A stretch of DNA of 64,000 bases from Gnetum montanum (taxonomy: Eukaryota > Streptophyta > Gnetopsida > Gnetales > Gnetaceae). The notes beneath the pieces were generated by a model. That model was not told the DNA's origin. It made no database searches and saw only the letters and a program-made list of their open reading frames with translations. Shown piece after piece: positions 21,641 to 31,987 of the stretch (position 1 is the stretch's first letter; every line of letters begins with the position of its first letter). The stretch spans positions 172,469-236,468 of the forward strand of contig MNCI01013751.1 of NCBI GenBank assembly GCA_015680685.1, written 5' to 3'. The translations under genes were made by a program, and so were the position numbers.

Positions 21641-24172
21641 TGGATTTGTCAATTTTTGGGGAAGAGAACCAGCTTTGATCCAGTCGATCACGGCATGTGT
21701 GAGCATGATCGTTTGGACGTTGGAATGCGGTGGAGTGGAGGACTGCTCGGGCGGTATGATGTTGGAGGTGTTGGTAGGTTCGGAGGCATTGGCCACATGC
21801 GTAGGTGAGGGTGTGTTTAGATTATTGGGCCAGAAAAAAAAAACATTTGCATGGCTTAGATTCCGGTCCACTTGGCTGAGGTGCCGGTTGTAAGTTAACA
21901 ACCCTCGTAGCATTTCATTGTTGTGGCTATGGCGGTATTTCTCCCTGCATGGATGGAGTAGGTGGCAATTAAGAGGGATGGTGTGGAGGAGTGGCAGAAG
22001 AAGGTGATGGAGGGTAGAAGTGATGTAGATTTGTCCCCTGGGTGATGGAGATGGATGTCTAAAATATTCAGGGGGGTGGTAGTAACTGGGAAAGGCTGCA
22101 TGATTGGAAGAGTCTCTTGGAGAGACTGGTTGCTGAACATAGTACCCATAAGGATCTGCTTGCTTGTAAGGGTACTGCTGCCTTGGAGGTGGCATCCCCA
22201 CAGTTGTGGTTACTACCACTATGAAAATATTCATATGGTTGCAGAGGCGTTCCACTTGGATAGTATCCTTGCTATTGCTGGTGGAATCGCCTAGGGTTGC
22301 CTTGTGGATAAGGCAACCTTCAGGGTGTCTGCCGCTATGCCAAATGAGGGTTCAAGGCATAGACCCCAAACTCTTGAAGGTGGAACACCACAGGACAACA
22401 TCCCTTAGGATGTTCATATTGGCATATGCCACATCCATTTTCCTCCTCGGTGTCAGAGTCTACAACCTGCTCTGCTATAGCAACTTTTCCCTTACCCTTA
22501 TGTTGGGCACATTCAGCTCCATTCTTCCTATGCCGATCACGGTCACTACCTTGTTCTTTGGATTCTTCTGCAATTTCCAATACACTTTGGAATCTCTCGT
22601 CCAAAGAGTCCCACATTTTATCCACCTTTACCAATATTTTAGATGCAAACTTTTGTAACGGCAAAGTATTCCTATTCACTGCTGCTTCCAGTGATGACTT
22701 ATCATTCTCATTACAAAATCAGACCTCCCTTTTTCTAAGAGAAGGGTCTCGGTTGAATTCTTCGGCACTCTCCTTTTTTTTGAGTTCTCCTTCCTCTTTG
22801 GTCACCTGATCAATGAGGTGCTGCAACTGATGCGGCCTTAGCTCTGATAGCCATCCCTTGGCCTACACACCAAGGGTCTTTCGTGTTTCAAAACGGAGCC
22901 CATCTATAATGTGGCAAAGCTATGCCTGCTAAGAGTAACCATGACTAGGGCATCGATGCAATAGTGAGTAATACCTGCTCATGGCGACATCCAAGGATTC
23001 ATGATTTCCTTGTTTCCAACCTTGGATTTGCCGTCTCAGATTCACCACTCTAGAGTACATTTGATATTTGTCATTAAAGATTTCAAGCATTATACTCCAC
23101 CTTCTGAATGATGCCGGCTCCAAGGATTGGTACCAACTTCAGCTTCTTTGATGAGTGTACGAGGGAACAGCTTCAACTGTTGCCAATCAATATCAATAAT
23201 TTGCAGGGTGCAGGCGTCATGGAACGCCTGCAGGTGGGTTTGCGGATCATAATTGTATTTCCCTTCAAACCTGGGGATGTTGTTTATGTCAACATGCTTG
23301 ATCTAACTATCCTTCATGTGCCTACTTGGAATATGAACTGCCTCTACAATTTGGAGCATGCTCTGAGTAGCTAACAACGGCTCATCTGAATCATAGTCCT
23401 ATTGGGGACTATGACGTTTGTGATGATTTTTGCTATCCTTTCTTTCATGCTAGTGACGGCCACGCAATTGGTTGCGTGCTCCCTCATGTTGCTCCTTCCA
23501 AACTAACTTACCACCGTCCTTTCTCTCTAACCTTCCCTTGTGATGCTCAGAACCTAAGCTAGATGAAGGTGAAGGAGAGGGGGAGGACGGAGAAGAAGGA
23601 GAAGCATCGCCATCACTCTGACGGCGATCTTCCCATCTAACCTGGTGACGGTCATGGTCATCTCCTCCAGCTTTGCTACATGACCTGCCATCCCCTTGAG
23701 GATCGTGGTCACTTGGAGGTTTGTTCTGAATGACTGAGTGGAGGATCTGCAGCCCCAAGTGAAGTTCGGTCGAATGAGTATCATGAAATATGGGATCCCC
23801 ATCGTCTTGTAGCCCTTGCAAGAATAAGGGGTTGGTGAATTGCTTCCCCTTATGCTATTCATATCTCTTTGCCTACTGCTAATCTCGTCCATTGAGCCTC
23901 TATGGGACGATAGTCCCAGTAGTCATGGTCCTCCATGACATACTCTGCCACTCGGTCCTAGATGTCAGTTTGCCCAGATTGTGATATAGCATAGCAGAAG
24001 CTACTCGGTCGAGCGATAGCATGACGCTACCCTTCATGTCCCTCCATCAAAGATGCTCATCCTGATGTATGATAAATGTGAAATCAGGGACATATTCATC
24101 GGGATGTTTGTACATCACCCGACATTCTTGCGACACCGGCGGTTCAAATGCATCTCTCCTGTGAGAAGACAT
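21641..24172 (-). pseudogene. Gag of element 3
   Basis: Starts MSSHRRDAFEPPVSQ at 24172, about 150 bases after the PBS. The retrotransposon-gag domain is at about 23400-22830 (RRWSIMLEIFNDKYQMYSRV, HESLDVAMSRYYSLLHRCP). A zinc knuckle CGICQYEHPKGCC lies at about 22430-22395, with spacing C-X2-C-X3-H-X4-C. A Tyr/Pro/His-rich tail (PYKQADPYGYYVQQP) runs 22255-21700. Frameshifts and stops (for example HQDEHL*WRD near 24060) break it. Confidence 0.85.
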
Positions 24173-24319
24173 GTTGGACGTTAGATGGTTCATATAATCA
24201 ATATACCTTATGATTAACTTAAGTTCGCCTAGTGTGCGTAGATATTTCTACCCTGGGTCTGTTCCAATGACTTAAATGATAATTTCACTAAAGTCAGATG
24301 ATGCATGTAAGACTAACAG
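24173..24319 (-). other. 5' leader of element 3
   Basis: The 147 bases between PBS and gag ATG are AT-rich and non-coding; no packaging structure could be judged by eye. Confidence 0.5.
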
Positions 24320-24337
24320 TCCCCGACAACGACACCA
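24320..24337 (-). other. Primer binding site, tRNA-Asp type
   Basis: Minus strand TGGTGTCGTTGTCGGGGA, one base inside the LTR. It matches the complement of the plant tRNA-Asp(GTC) 3' end (TGGCGCCGTTGCCGGGGA) at 15 of 18 positions; all three differences are C-to-T. Confidence 0.88.
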
Positions 24338-24338
24338 A

Positions 24339-25278
24339 TGATGAGCGACTAGGTATCCCTACGTCCAACCATACGAATCACGAGTGTTCACGTGCGACTC
24401 AGTCAAAATCAGCAGACTGTAAGCACTTAACATACACCAAACTTCTAACCAGTGAAACCTTGGGTTAGAACGGTTGTTGTCATCCTAATCTCACTTGCGA
24501 AGCTCTATTTACATTGGTTAAGTGAGACTAAGGCTAATGATTTTTCTATCTTTTTTATTATCTTTTTCGGTGACTAATTGAAGTATGGAAGGTAAGGAAT
24601 AAACTATAATCTAATCTCTAATTATCCTAGTTTATATTCTAACTACTCCTAGCATAAGTATCCGGTCCCATCTTCCGAGCACGTTCTGAGCATTTCCTAA
24701 CACTACTGGGTTACCAGACGTTAAGCGTCGCTGGGCTTACCAAGTGTTTAGATTATGTTTGAGATGCTCGTACTTATGGCTTTAACGAGCTACGAATGAA
24801 CAATAATGATTGAAATTATAATAATGAAAACATAAATAATCAACAAGTAACTAATAAAGCATAAACAAGTAATTAATAAAGCATAAACATTTTAAACTAT
24901 TAAATGCATGAAACAACTAAGTCCAAATGTTGTAAGGTGTGCTTGAACAGTTCGTCTTTATTGCCGTCACGCCAATGGGCTCAGATACATCAACGCTCGA
25001 ATAAAGATTCGATCACTTTTCTTACACCTACTGCGGGCACTTGGAAAATATTCTATCTCTTGCAGGAGCAAACTACAAGAGCTTCGCTACAACTACTCAA
25101 AAAGATGCCTAAATGAGATGGAAGGCCCTCATATTTATAGATCCGGGAAACATGGCTATGTAAACGGGGCCACGTCAATGTAGGGTGGCTACGTCAATAG
25201 GCCCACGTCAACGTGGCCACATATACACAACCCCGTATACGTAGCCCAGTCGACGCATTGACTTTTGACACTTCATCA
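24339..25278 (-). repeat. 5' LTR of element 3
   Basis: 940 bp. On the minus strand it runs TGATGAAGTGTC...GCTCATCA. U3 (plus positions about 25140-25275) has repeated ACGTCAA/CGTCGAC and GTATAC palindromes (CCGTATACG, CAGTCGACGCA). A TATA element reads TATAAATATG on the minus strand at about 25130. R/U5 matches the LTRs of element 4. Confidence 0.88.
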
Positions 25279-25693
25279 CCTAGGATGTTAATTTATGGTT
25301 GGGATTTATTTATTCTCTACTGTTGAACATATAATTTCCTTATTTAATGATTAATGGTAAAATGGTTACAAGAGTTAAATTTAGATGATATTGTTTTGTG
25401 TGTTACTACAAATTATAAAATATTATTATGTGATTGAACAAATATGAGATTATTAATTTATCTGCTTTTGTGGTCATTTCCTTGGTTTACAAATATGTAA
25501 AGGATCCTGGTTAGGTATTTCTTTTTAGGTTTTAAAATAAAAAGCTTTATTTTTTTTAATCTAATGAATCTTGCATAGATATTTTACATGGATATTTATT
25601 TATAAAAATTATCTCTTAATTCTTAAAATTAATATTGATTGACCTATTTTAGAGCTAGATGTATGTGTTTCTTATTTTGTTTTAATTTTATAG
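25279..25693. other. AT-rich spacer between elements 3 and 4
   Basis: No coding or recognised repeat. It is the left flank of element 4; its end reads TTTTATAG followed by the target duplication GTTAA. The flank on the other side of element 4 resumes at 31499. Confidence 0.5.
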
Positions 25694-25698
25694 GTTAA

Positions 25699-26584
25699 TG
25701 ATGAGCGGCTAGGTACCCCTACATTCAACCATACGAATACGAGTGTTCACGCGCGATCCGGTCGAACTCCGTGGATAGGCTAGTTGTGGTATCTAGATTG
25801 TTACACATTGATTGCAGTTCACTGTCTTCTCACTTGGACTAGTATTTGCTTTGTCATGTATGGTTTAGTCTAGAGTGAGGCATATGATGTGATCCTAAAC
25901 TAGTGCTACTCCTAGAGACAATGGAACATAATCTTGATTAAACTAATGAGTAATAGGAAATGAAGTCTAAGCTAACCTACATGCGATGAGCATCTGTTCC
26001 TTAATCCTTCGTACACATCTTGGACCTCGTGCACAACTACTACTGGGATTACCAAGCGTAGATCCTAGGTATGCTACTGGGTTACCAAGTAGTCACACTT
26101 AAATGCTTGTGATTAAGTCGTACTCATTCCGCATTTAACAACAGAAATAGTAAATGATGATAAAAAAATATTAACTAAGAAAATAATAAATAATAATAAT
26201 AATTAATAATAACAATTAAANCCAAGTATGTCACACTCGAATAAAGGTGTCATACAATTACAAGCATCACATTGCGGGCATGCACTGGGTAAATATTCCA
26301 ACTCCTACAGAAACAAAATGCAAGGGCTTCGCTACAACTACTAGAAAGATGCCTCAATGAGGCGGAAGGCCCTCTTATTTATAGGCCGAAATAGGTGCTT
26401 CTTAAATGGGGCCACATCGACACATGGGAGGATGCATCGACGGGGCCGCATTGATGCATGGGAGGATGCGTCGACGGGGCCACATCGATGGGGTCACGTA
26501 TATGTGGCCGCGTTGATGTGGCCGTGTATACGGGGTCCCGTATACGTAGCCTAGTAAACACGACAACCAATTTACACTTCATCA
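25699..26584 (-). repeat. 3' LTR of element 4
   Basis: 886 bp. The minus strand starts TGATGAAGTG and ends GCTCATCA. TATA sequence (TATAAATAAG on the minus strand) lies near 26385. The distal U3 (26400-26560) has extra copies of a GCATGGGAGGATGCGTCGAC unit compared with the 5' LTR. A single N at 26221 replaces about 68 bases present in the 5' LTR. Confidence 0.93.
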
Positions 26585-28485
26585 TATCCCCACAACTGAA
26601 TAACAACTCGTCCTCGAGTCAAAGAAAGTGAGGAACAAGCTCAATTGAATACACAGTGGATAGGTATGGGATTATTGACTGACTAGAAATTTATTCATGC
26701 CACAGTGGAGAATTAAATAAAATTTGGACACAGACACAAAACTTGTGGAACTCATGGGGTTCTCGGTTGTGGTGGCTCCTCCATGGGTGCCTTTCCTTTG
26801 TTCTGTGTGCCAGGCATCTGAGATTGATACCATTGAAGAAGTGCCTAACATTTCTTTTTCTTCCATCTACAGATTATGAGCCATCCATACTTATGTTCCA
26901 ATGTTTGATGGAGTCAGCACTTTTCATGGACATGGTTGCTATGGGAACACTTGACTGGCCTTGACATGCCATGCCGCAATTAGCCATTGTTCCTCTTCAT
27001 AGGCTCGGGCCCTGACCTCTCCTCCCTTTGCTTGGATAGATTATGTAGTAACAAGAGTTTCATCATGGATGCTGAATTATTACCTTTTGCTCTACATGTT
27101 CTGCATGAGGTCCTTGGCCTTTGCCTCTCCCAGGTCATTTGGTTGCACCATGAGAAGGTCCTCCTTGTTGTCTTCTTCTAGGGGCCATCTATAATCACAC
27201 AAGGATCAATTGTTAGTAAGGTTATTGAAAAAAGTTCTATGATTTCATACCTTACTCATTGCCTTTAATAAATGTTGCATTCTTTACTTAGTGTGATTTT
27301 AGAGTTAGAAATTTGTCAAGGAAGTTGCCCCAAAAGTTGAATGTCGGACCTAGTTTTGAGGAACGTTTGATAAAATAATAACAAAGGAAAGAATAGATTT
27401 GGCAATGAAATACTCGGAGGGTATAAGATGATGTAGTGGTGTGCAACAAGTACAAATTACAAAAGTCACGCAAGTGGATCCTCCCCAAAGCAGGTTCCAA
27501 CCTATATGCCCTTGCGTAACCACATCTTAATATGTCCGTAGGTACTAGAAGGGTTAAATGTAATCTATACCGATGCAACAAAACACACACATGTTGATAC
27601 TACCATGATGAGGTAATAATTCAATGCTATACAAGACATGAGTTACAAATACATGAACAACGAGATGGAATGAATCAGAGAAGGGATCGTAGAGATTGGG
27701 ATGTGAGGTAACTGACTCAGGGCACAATGAATCTTGAGTGTAGGGCATGATTAGTGTGTCATTAGCCTGTCGTTCCAAAATCAAGACCAAGTCCATTCCT
27801 CCGATCAATGACATCACATCATTTCATCCAATGATGGACAACCATAAGAACACCATGATAGCAAGGCATACGATCACTTGACATTTTGTGCAAGGGAGGA
27901 GTGACTTGGAATTTCTTTGCAGTATACTTTTTGTTTGGCCGCTTTGGCACACTCTCTTTTTTTTCTCTTCTCTCTCTCTCTCTTCTCTCTTTTTTTTTGT
28001 GTTATTGGGTGCCTTTAATACTCTTACTCCCATTTTTCATTAGATCTACAAGGATCTTAGTACAACTAAGCTGCATGATAGCACCTATAGATGTCACCAA
28101 AGAGAATCCACAAGTCCCCTTGATGTCACACCCTAGCCATTCCCTCTTAGTCCGTCCTTCTTCACTCTGGGCATAATGAGCACAAAATTACTTTAAGTTT
28201 TAATGATGTCAAGAATATCATCGTACCCAAAGTAGAACCTCTTATTAATAGAATGGTTGGGTGGATGTGATGGGCTCGCTATTCAAATAATTAGTCACCT
28301 AATACTTGATAGCATAGAACAACACCTTGACCAACGATTCACATGAGTGTTTTATTCGTAGATGAGATTACTCATAAAAAGATAAAAAGAAAAAAGGATA
28401 AAACAATAAATTAAAAGATGAAAAAATGGAAAACAAAAAGTTGAAAAATTAAAGAAACATAAAAACATTTATTAATTCTGTGTTG
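26585..28485 (-). other. Non-coding 3' interior of element 4
   Basis: Minus-strand order: motif A at 28133-28101, motif B (GCTTTGGGGAGGATCCACTT) at 27491-27471, then the family's 3' untranslated block (CAATAATCCCATACCTATCC at about 26677-26658) and PPT-like CAGTTGTGGGGATA at 26598-26585 touching the LTR. A TC/T-rich stretch lies at 27957-27997 (plus strand). No protein frame is credible. The same cis motifs occur in elements 1 and 5 downstream of pol. Confidence 0.7.
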
Positions 28486-30437
28486 TTAGAATGGAGGATA
28501 CCTTCCATAAATAAATGGTTGAGCATGGCTAGAATTAATAAATGGAAGGTTAGGATCCTTGCATGTTGGAAATATTAGGACTTGGTCATACTTACCCCAT
28601 TGGGGTTCACACACTTGATTAGAGTTGACATAGTGGGGCAAGTTATAAGATGTGGTTAATTTATAAGGAGTTGACCCACNNNNNNNNNNNNNNNNNNNNN
28701 NNNNNNNNNNNNNNNNNNNNNNNNNNNNNNNNNNNNNNNNNNNNNNNNNNNNNNNNNNNNNNNNNNNNNNNNNNNNNNNNNNNNNNNNNNNNNNNNNNNN
28801 NNNNNNNNNNNNNNNNNNNNNNNNNNNNNNNNNNNNNNNNNNNNNNNNNNNNNNNNNNNNNNNNNNNNNNNNNNNNNNNNNNNNNNNNNNNNNNNNNNNN
28901 NNNNNNNNNNNNNNNNNNNNNNNGATTGGTGCTGTGGTGCAAAATATTCTGGCATAGCTAGCGGTGAGGTAGAAGGGGGTGAAGTATGAGAATATTGAGG
29001 TTGAGAAGAAGTGTAAGGCACACGAGGTGGTGATCTTGTTGGAGAGGACATGGGTGGATAGTACTTGGGAGAATGATAACAATGAGCTGAGGTAGAGGAT
29101 GCTAATCTTGTTGGAGAAACAAGGTGTTGAACATAATAAGCATTTCGTGTTGGGACATATGAAGGGTATGGTCTAGTTGGCAGTGGCCTCCCCCACGACT
29201 GAGGTTTTTGCCACTATGGTTGAACCTGATATTTCTGTATGAAATCTGGATGTAACATTCCTCCCCAATGCTCATGTAAATGTAACAAAACTAGACATTG
29301 ACCTTTGGGGTGATCATACAGAAAGATGTTACATTGATATGTGAAATTGGTAGTTGAGTTCTTATTCTTATTATCTTCTACCCTTTGTTTCGATTATTGC
29401 ATGGTGTCCTGTCCTGTTTCTCAATTTGGCATAGTTCTTCCTCTAATAATGTTGGCATATTCTCCACATATTTCATGTACCTAGTCCATCATCTTATTAA
29501 TGTTTGCCTCAATTTCATCTATTGATTGTAGGATTGGCAAAGATGATTCCACCTCCTTGAAGTGAGTGGATTTCTCCTCTTCATGATCATGGATCCTTGT
29601 TAAGTTGAGATTTTTGTCCTGATGAGAACTTTCAACATTCTCCCATTTGGCTATTTCTCTTTCTTCTTTTTCTATCTGCTTAATAAGCTCTTGCAATTGA
29701 TGGGTTCATAGCTCATATAGTTGACCTTGGGTGTACATCCCTAGGGTCTCCCTTGTTTCATTACGGAGCCCATCTATGATATGGTACATTAGCCTTTCCT
29801 CAAAGAACCCATGGCCTGGGCAGTTGTTTAATAGTGCATAATATCTTTCTAAGGCCATCTCCAAGGATTCATGTTGTGCTTGTTTCCATTCTTGGATTTG
29901 TCTCCTCAAGGCTAACACTCTCGCATAGGTTTGATATCTTTTATTGAAAAGTTCTACCATTGTCGACCAACGTCAAATTGATTTTGGTTTTAATGACATA
30001 TATCATACTTTTTCTTGGCCAACGAGTGTCAGAGGGAAGAGTTTAAGTTTTTGCCACCCATTATCAATATTGTTCCATGTACAGGCATCATAGAAGGCTT
30101 GTAAATGTTGTTGTGGATCTGAATCATAGCCTCCTGAAAACTTGGGAAAGGTGTTTAAATCAAGCACGGGTAGACAACTTTCCTTACGATGCCTGCAAGC
30201 TATTCGAGCAGCCTCTTGTATTTCTGTTAAGCTTGTAGTGGTCAGTAGGGGTTCATTGTCACTAGGTATGTTATGCAGTTGTGAGTTGGGATGATGTTGT
30301 TTGCGTTGATGCTCATAGGAGACCCCTACATCAAATTGGGTACTCCAAACTTCATCTTCATTATCATATACTTTGTTGGTTCTCCAATGAGTTTCCCTAC
30401 TAGTTGTTGTGTTGTCATAGTCTTGTGAGAGAGACAT
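28486..30437 (-). pseudogene. Gag of element 4
   Basis: Starts MSLSQDYDNTTTSRETHW at 30437. FPKFSGGYDSDPQQHLQAFYDACTWNNI and the block MVELFNKRYQTYARVLALRRQ (30 kb to 29.7 kb) are the retrotransposon-gag domain. A helical, charged segment follows (EKEEREIAKWENVE, 29696-29481). The zinc knuckle relic CNIFLYDHPKGQC at about 29330-29290 lacks the second Cys. A Pro/Ser/Tyr-rich tail ends YGRYPPF before the stop at 28486-28488. A handful of stops (near 30003, 29960, 29705 and 29480) interrupt an otherwise colinear ~650-codon frame. The sequence gap at 28680-28923 hides part of the tail. Confidence 0.88.
28680..28923. other. Assembly gap, 244 N
   Basis: A run of undetermined bases inside the gag tail of element 4. 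Reading frames that cross it carry no information there. Confidence 1.
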
Positions 30438-30555
30438 TGTTGTGAACTGTGTGTGACTTAATTAAATTAAATTTAATTTCTTTTCTAAAGCATATATCGT
30501 TAATACTTGTTATAATGATCTTGTATGATATAACTAGTATAGATAACTAGCACCG

Positions 30556-30573
30556 TCCCCGACAACGGTGCCA
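30556..30573 (-). other. Primer binding site of element 4, tRNA-Asp type
   Basis: Minus strand TGGCACCGTTGTCGGGGA, one base from the LTR end. It differs from the tRNA-Asp complement at two positions, a G-to-A and a C-to-T, which are both transitions of the deamination type. Confidence 0.93.
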
Positions 30574-30574
30574 A

Positions 30575-31493
30575 TGATGAGCGGCTAGGTACCCCTACAC
30601 TCAACCATATGAATACGAGCATTCATGCAGGATCTAGTCGAACTCCTTGGATAGGCTAGTTGTGGTATCTAGATCGTTACACGTTGATCGTAGTTCACTG
30701 TCTTCCCACCTGGACTAGTATTTTCTTTGTCATGTATGATTTAGTCTAGAGTGAGGCGTATGATGTGATCCTAAGCTAGTGCTACTCCTAGAGACAATGG
30801 AACATAATCTTGATTAAACTAATAAGTAATAGGAAATGAAGTATAAGCTAACCTACGTGCGATGAGCATCCGTTCCTTAATCCTCCATACACATCTTGGA
30901 CCTCGTGCACAACTACTACTGGGATTACCAAGTGTAGATCCTAGGTGCGCTACTGGGTTACCAAGTAGTCACACTTAAATGCACGTGATTAAGTCGTACT
31001 CATTCCACATTTAACAATAGGAATATTAAATGATGATAAAGAAATATTAACTAAGAAAACAATAAATAAAAATAATAATTAACAATAACAATTAAACAAT
31101 TAAAAATAAGTGAATGCTGTAATGATGAAGTAATCTTCATCTTTATTTCTGGTCATGTGTGCATCCAAGTACGTCACACTCGAATAAAGGTGTTGTACAA
31201 TTACAAGAATCACATTATGGGCATGGACTGGGAAAATATTCTAACTCCTACAAAAACAAAATGCAAGGGCTTCGCTACAACTACTAGAAAGATGCCTCAA
31301 TGAGGCGGAAGGCCCTCCTTTTTATAGGCCGAAATAGGTGCTACGTAAACGGGGCCATGTCGACGCATGGGAGGATGCGTCGATGGGGCCATGTTGACAG
31401 GGCCGCATATACGTGGCCACGTCGACGCGCCTGTGTATATTCGGTCCTGTATACATGGCCTAGTAAACGTGGCAACCAATTTACACTTCATCA
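30575..31493 (-). repeat. 5' LTR of element 4
   Basis: 919 bp, TGATGAAGTG...GCTCATCA on the minus strand. TATA box TATAAAAAGGAG is at about 31327-31316. U3 (31330-31490) is CpG-rich, with ACGTGGCCACGT, GTCGACG and GTATAC palindromes. R/U5 contains the TTACCAAGTAGT/ACTGGGTTACC block found, on the other strand, in every LTR of the family. Confidence 0.93.
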
Positions 31494-31498
31494 GTTAA

Positions 31499-31987
31499 TG
31501 TTAGTTAACTATTGTAGAAAGAAAACCAACTGGGCATTTTCTTCTTTCAACTAGCTTTCTTTCTGGGGGGGCTTTAGGTGCTAGCTCTTGCTCCCTATGA
31601 ATGGGTATTACAAGAAAGACTTGAGATTTGTGAATCTTATAAATATTTGAGAGCTAAATTTGCTAGTAGTTATAGTTGTAATATATGTATTACTCAAAAT
31701 ATTTCTAGTCACATGTGATCTCTATTTGCTCTAAGAAATAATTACAATAGAAAATAAATTTTAGCATGATAGATCTGAAGAAGGTTTTCTATAGTCTTGT
31801 CCAACCTATATTATGATATATGTTTGTAACATATAGACCTTCTCTTTCTACATGTAATTTGAAAAAAATATATCATGTTCAAAAATAATTTATTGTATGT
31901 AAAATTCAAGTGAAAATGCAAACTTTTTATGATATCTTCTAAAACCAAATTTTCTTTTGTTCTTATAAAAATGTTCTTTTCACTCCC
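31499..31987. other. AT-rich flank, no gene seen
   Basis: Continuation of the sequence interrupted by element 4 (empty site ...TATAG-GTTAA-TGTTAG...). Nothing coding; ends where the left arm of the inverted repeat begins. Confidence 0.5.

Larger units (their letters stand above)
18594..25278 (-). mobile_element. Athila-like element 3 (minus strand), 3'-truncated
   Basis: Read on the minus strand: 5' LTR 25278-24339, PBS 24337-24320, gag from ATG at 24172, protease, RT, RNase H, integrase, broken off at about 18594 within the integrase core. The non-coding segment, ORF2 and 3' LTR are missing. This is the best preserved pol of the family in the window, with long open stretches separated by single stops. 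Truncation inside integrase at an AT-rich junction and no visible 3' flank duplication point to a deletion. Confidence 0.88.
25694..31498 (-). mobile_element. Complete gag-only Athila-like element 4 (minus strand) with TSD
   Basis: LTRs at 25699-26584 (3') and 30575-31493 (5') flank a ~4 kb interior. A perfect 5-bp target duplication GTTAA lies at 25694-25698 and 31494-31498, so this is a full insertion. The interior holds only gag (30437-28486) and a non-coding 3' part; protease, RT, RNase H and integrase are absent. It must have moved in trans, which fits the TR-GAG type of non-autonomous element. Between the LTRs I count about 30 differences in the first ~450 aligned bases, mostly transitions. 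A 244-N gap lies in gag. Confidence 0.93.

Noticed and set aside
24320-24337. tRNA-Asp gene fragment
   Set aside because: Only the 18 bases of a primer binding site are present, on the strand complementary to the tRNA, next to an LTR end.
26357-26606. Open frames on both strands with repeated Arg/His/Trp-rich units
   Set aside because: Product of the CpG-rich U3 repeats of the LTR; the same effect occurs at 31297-31554.
28486-29082. Several overlapping frames crossing the N run
   Set aside because: Unknown bases prevent stops; only the minus-strand gag frame is supported by sequence on both sides.
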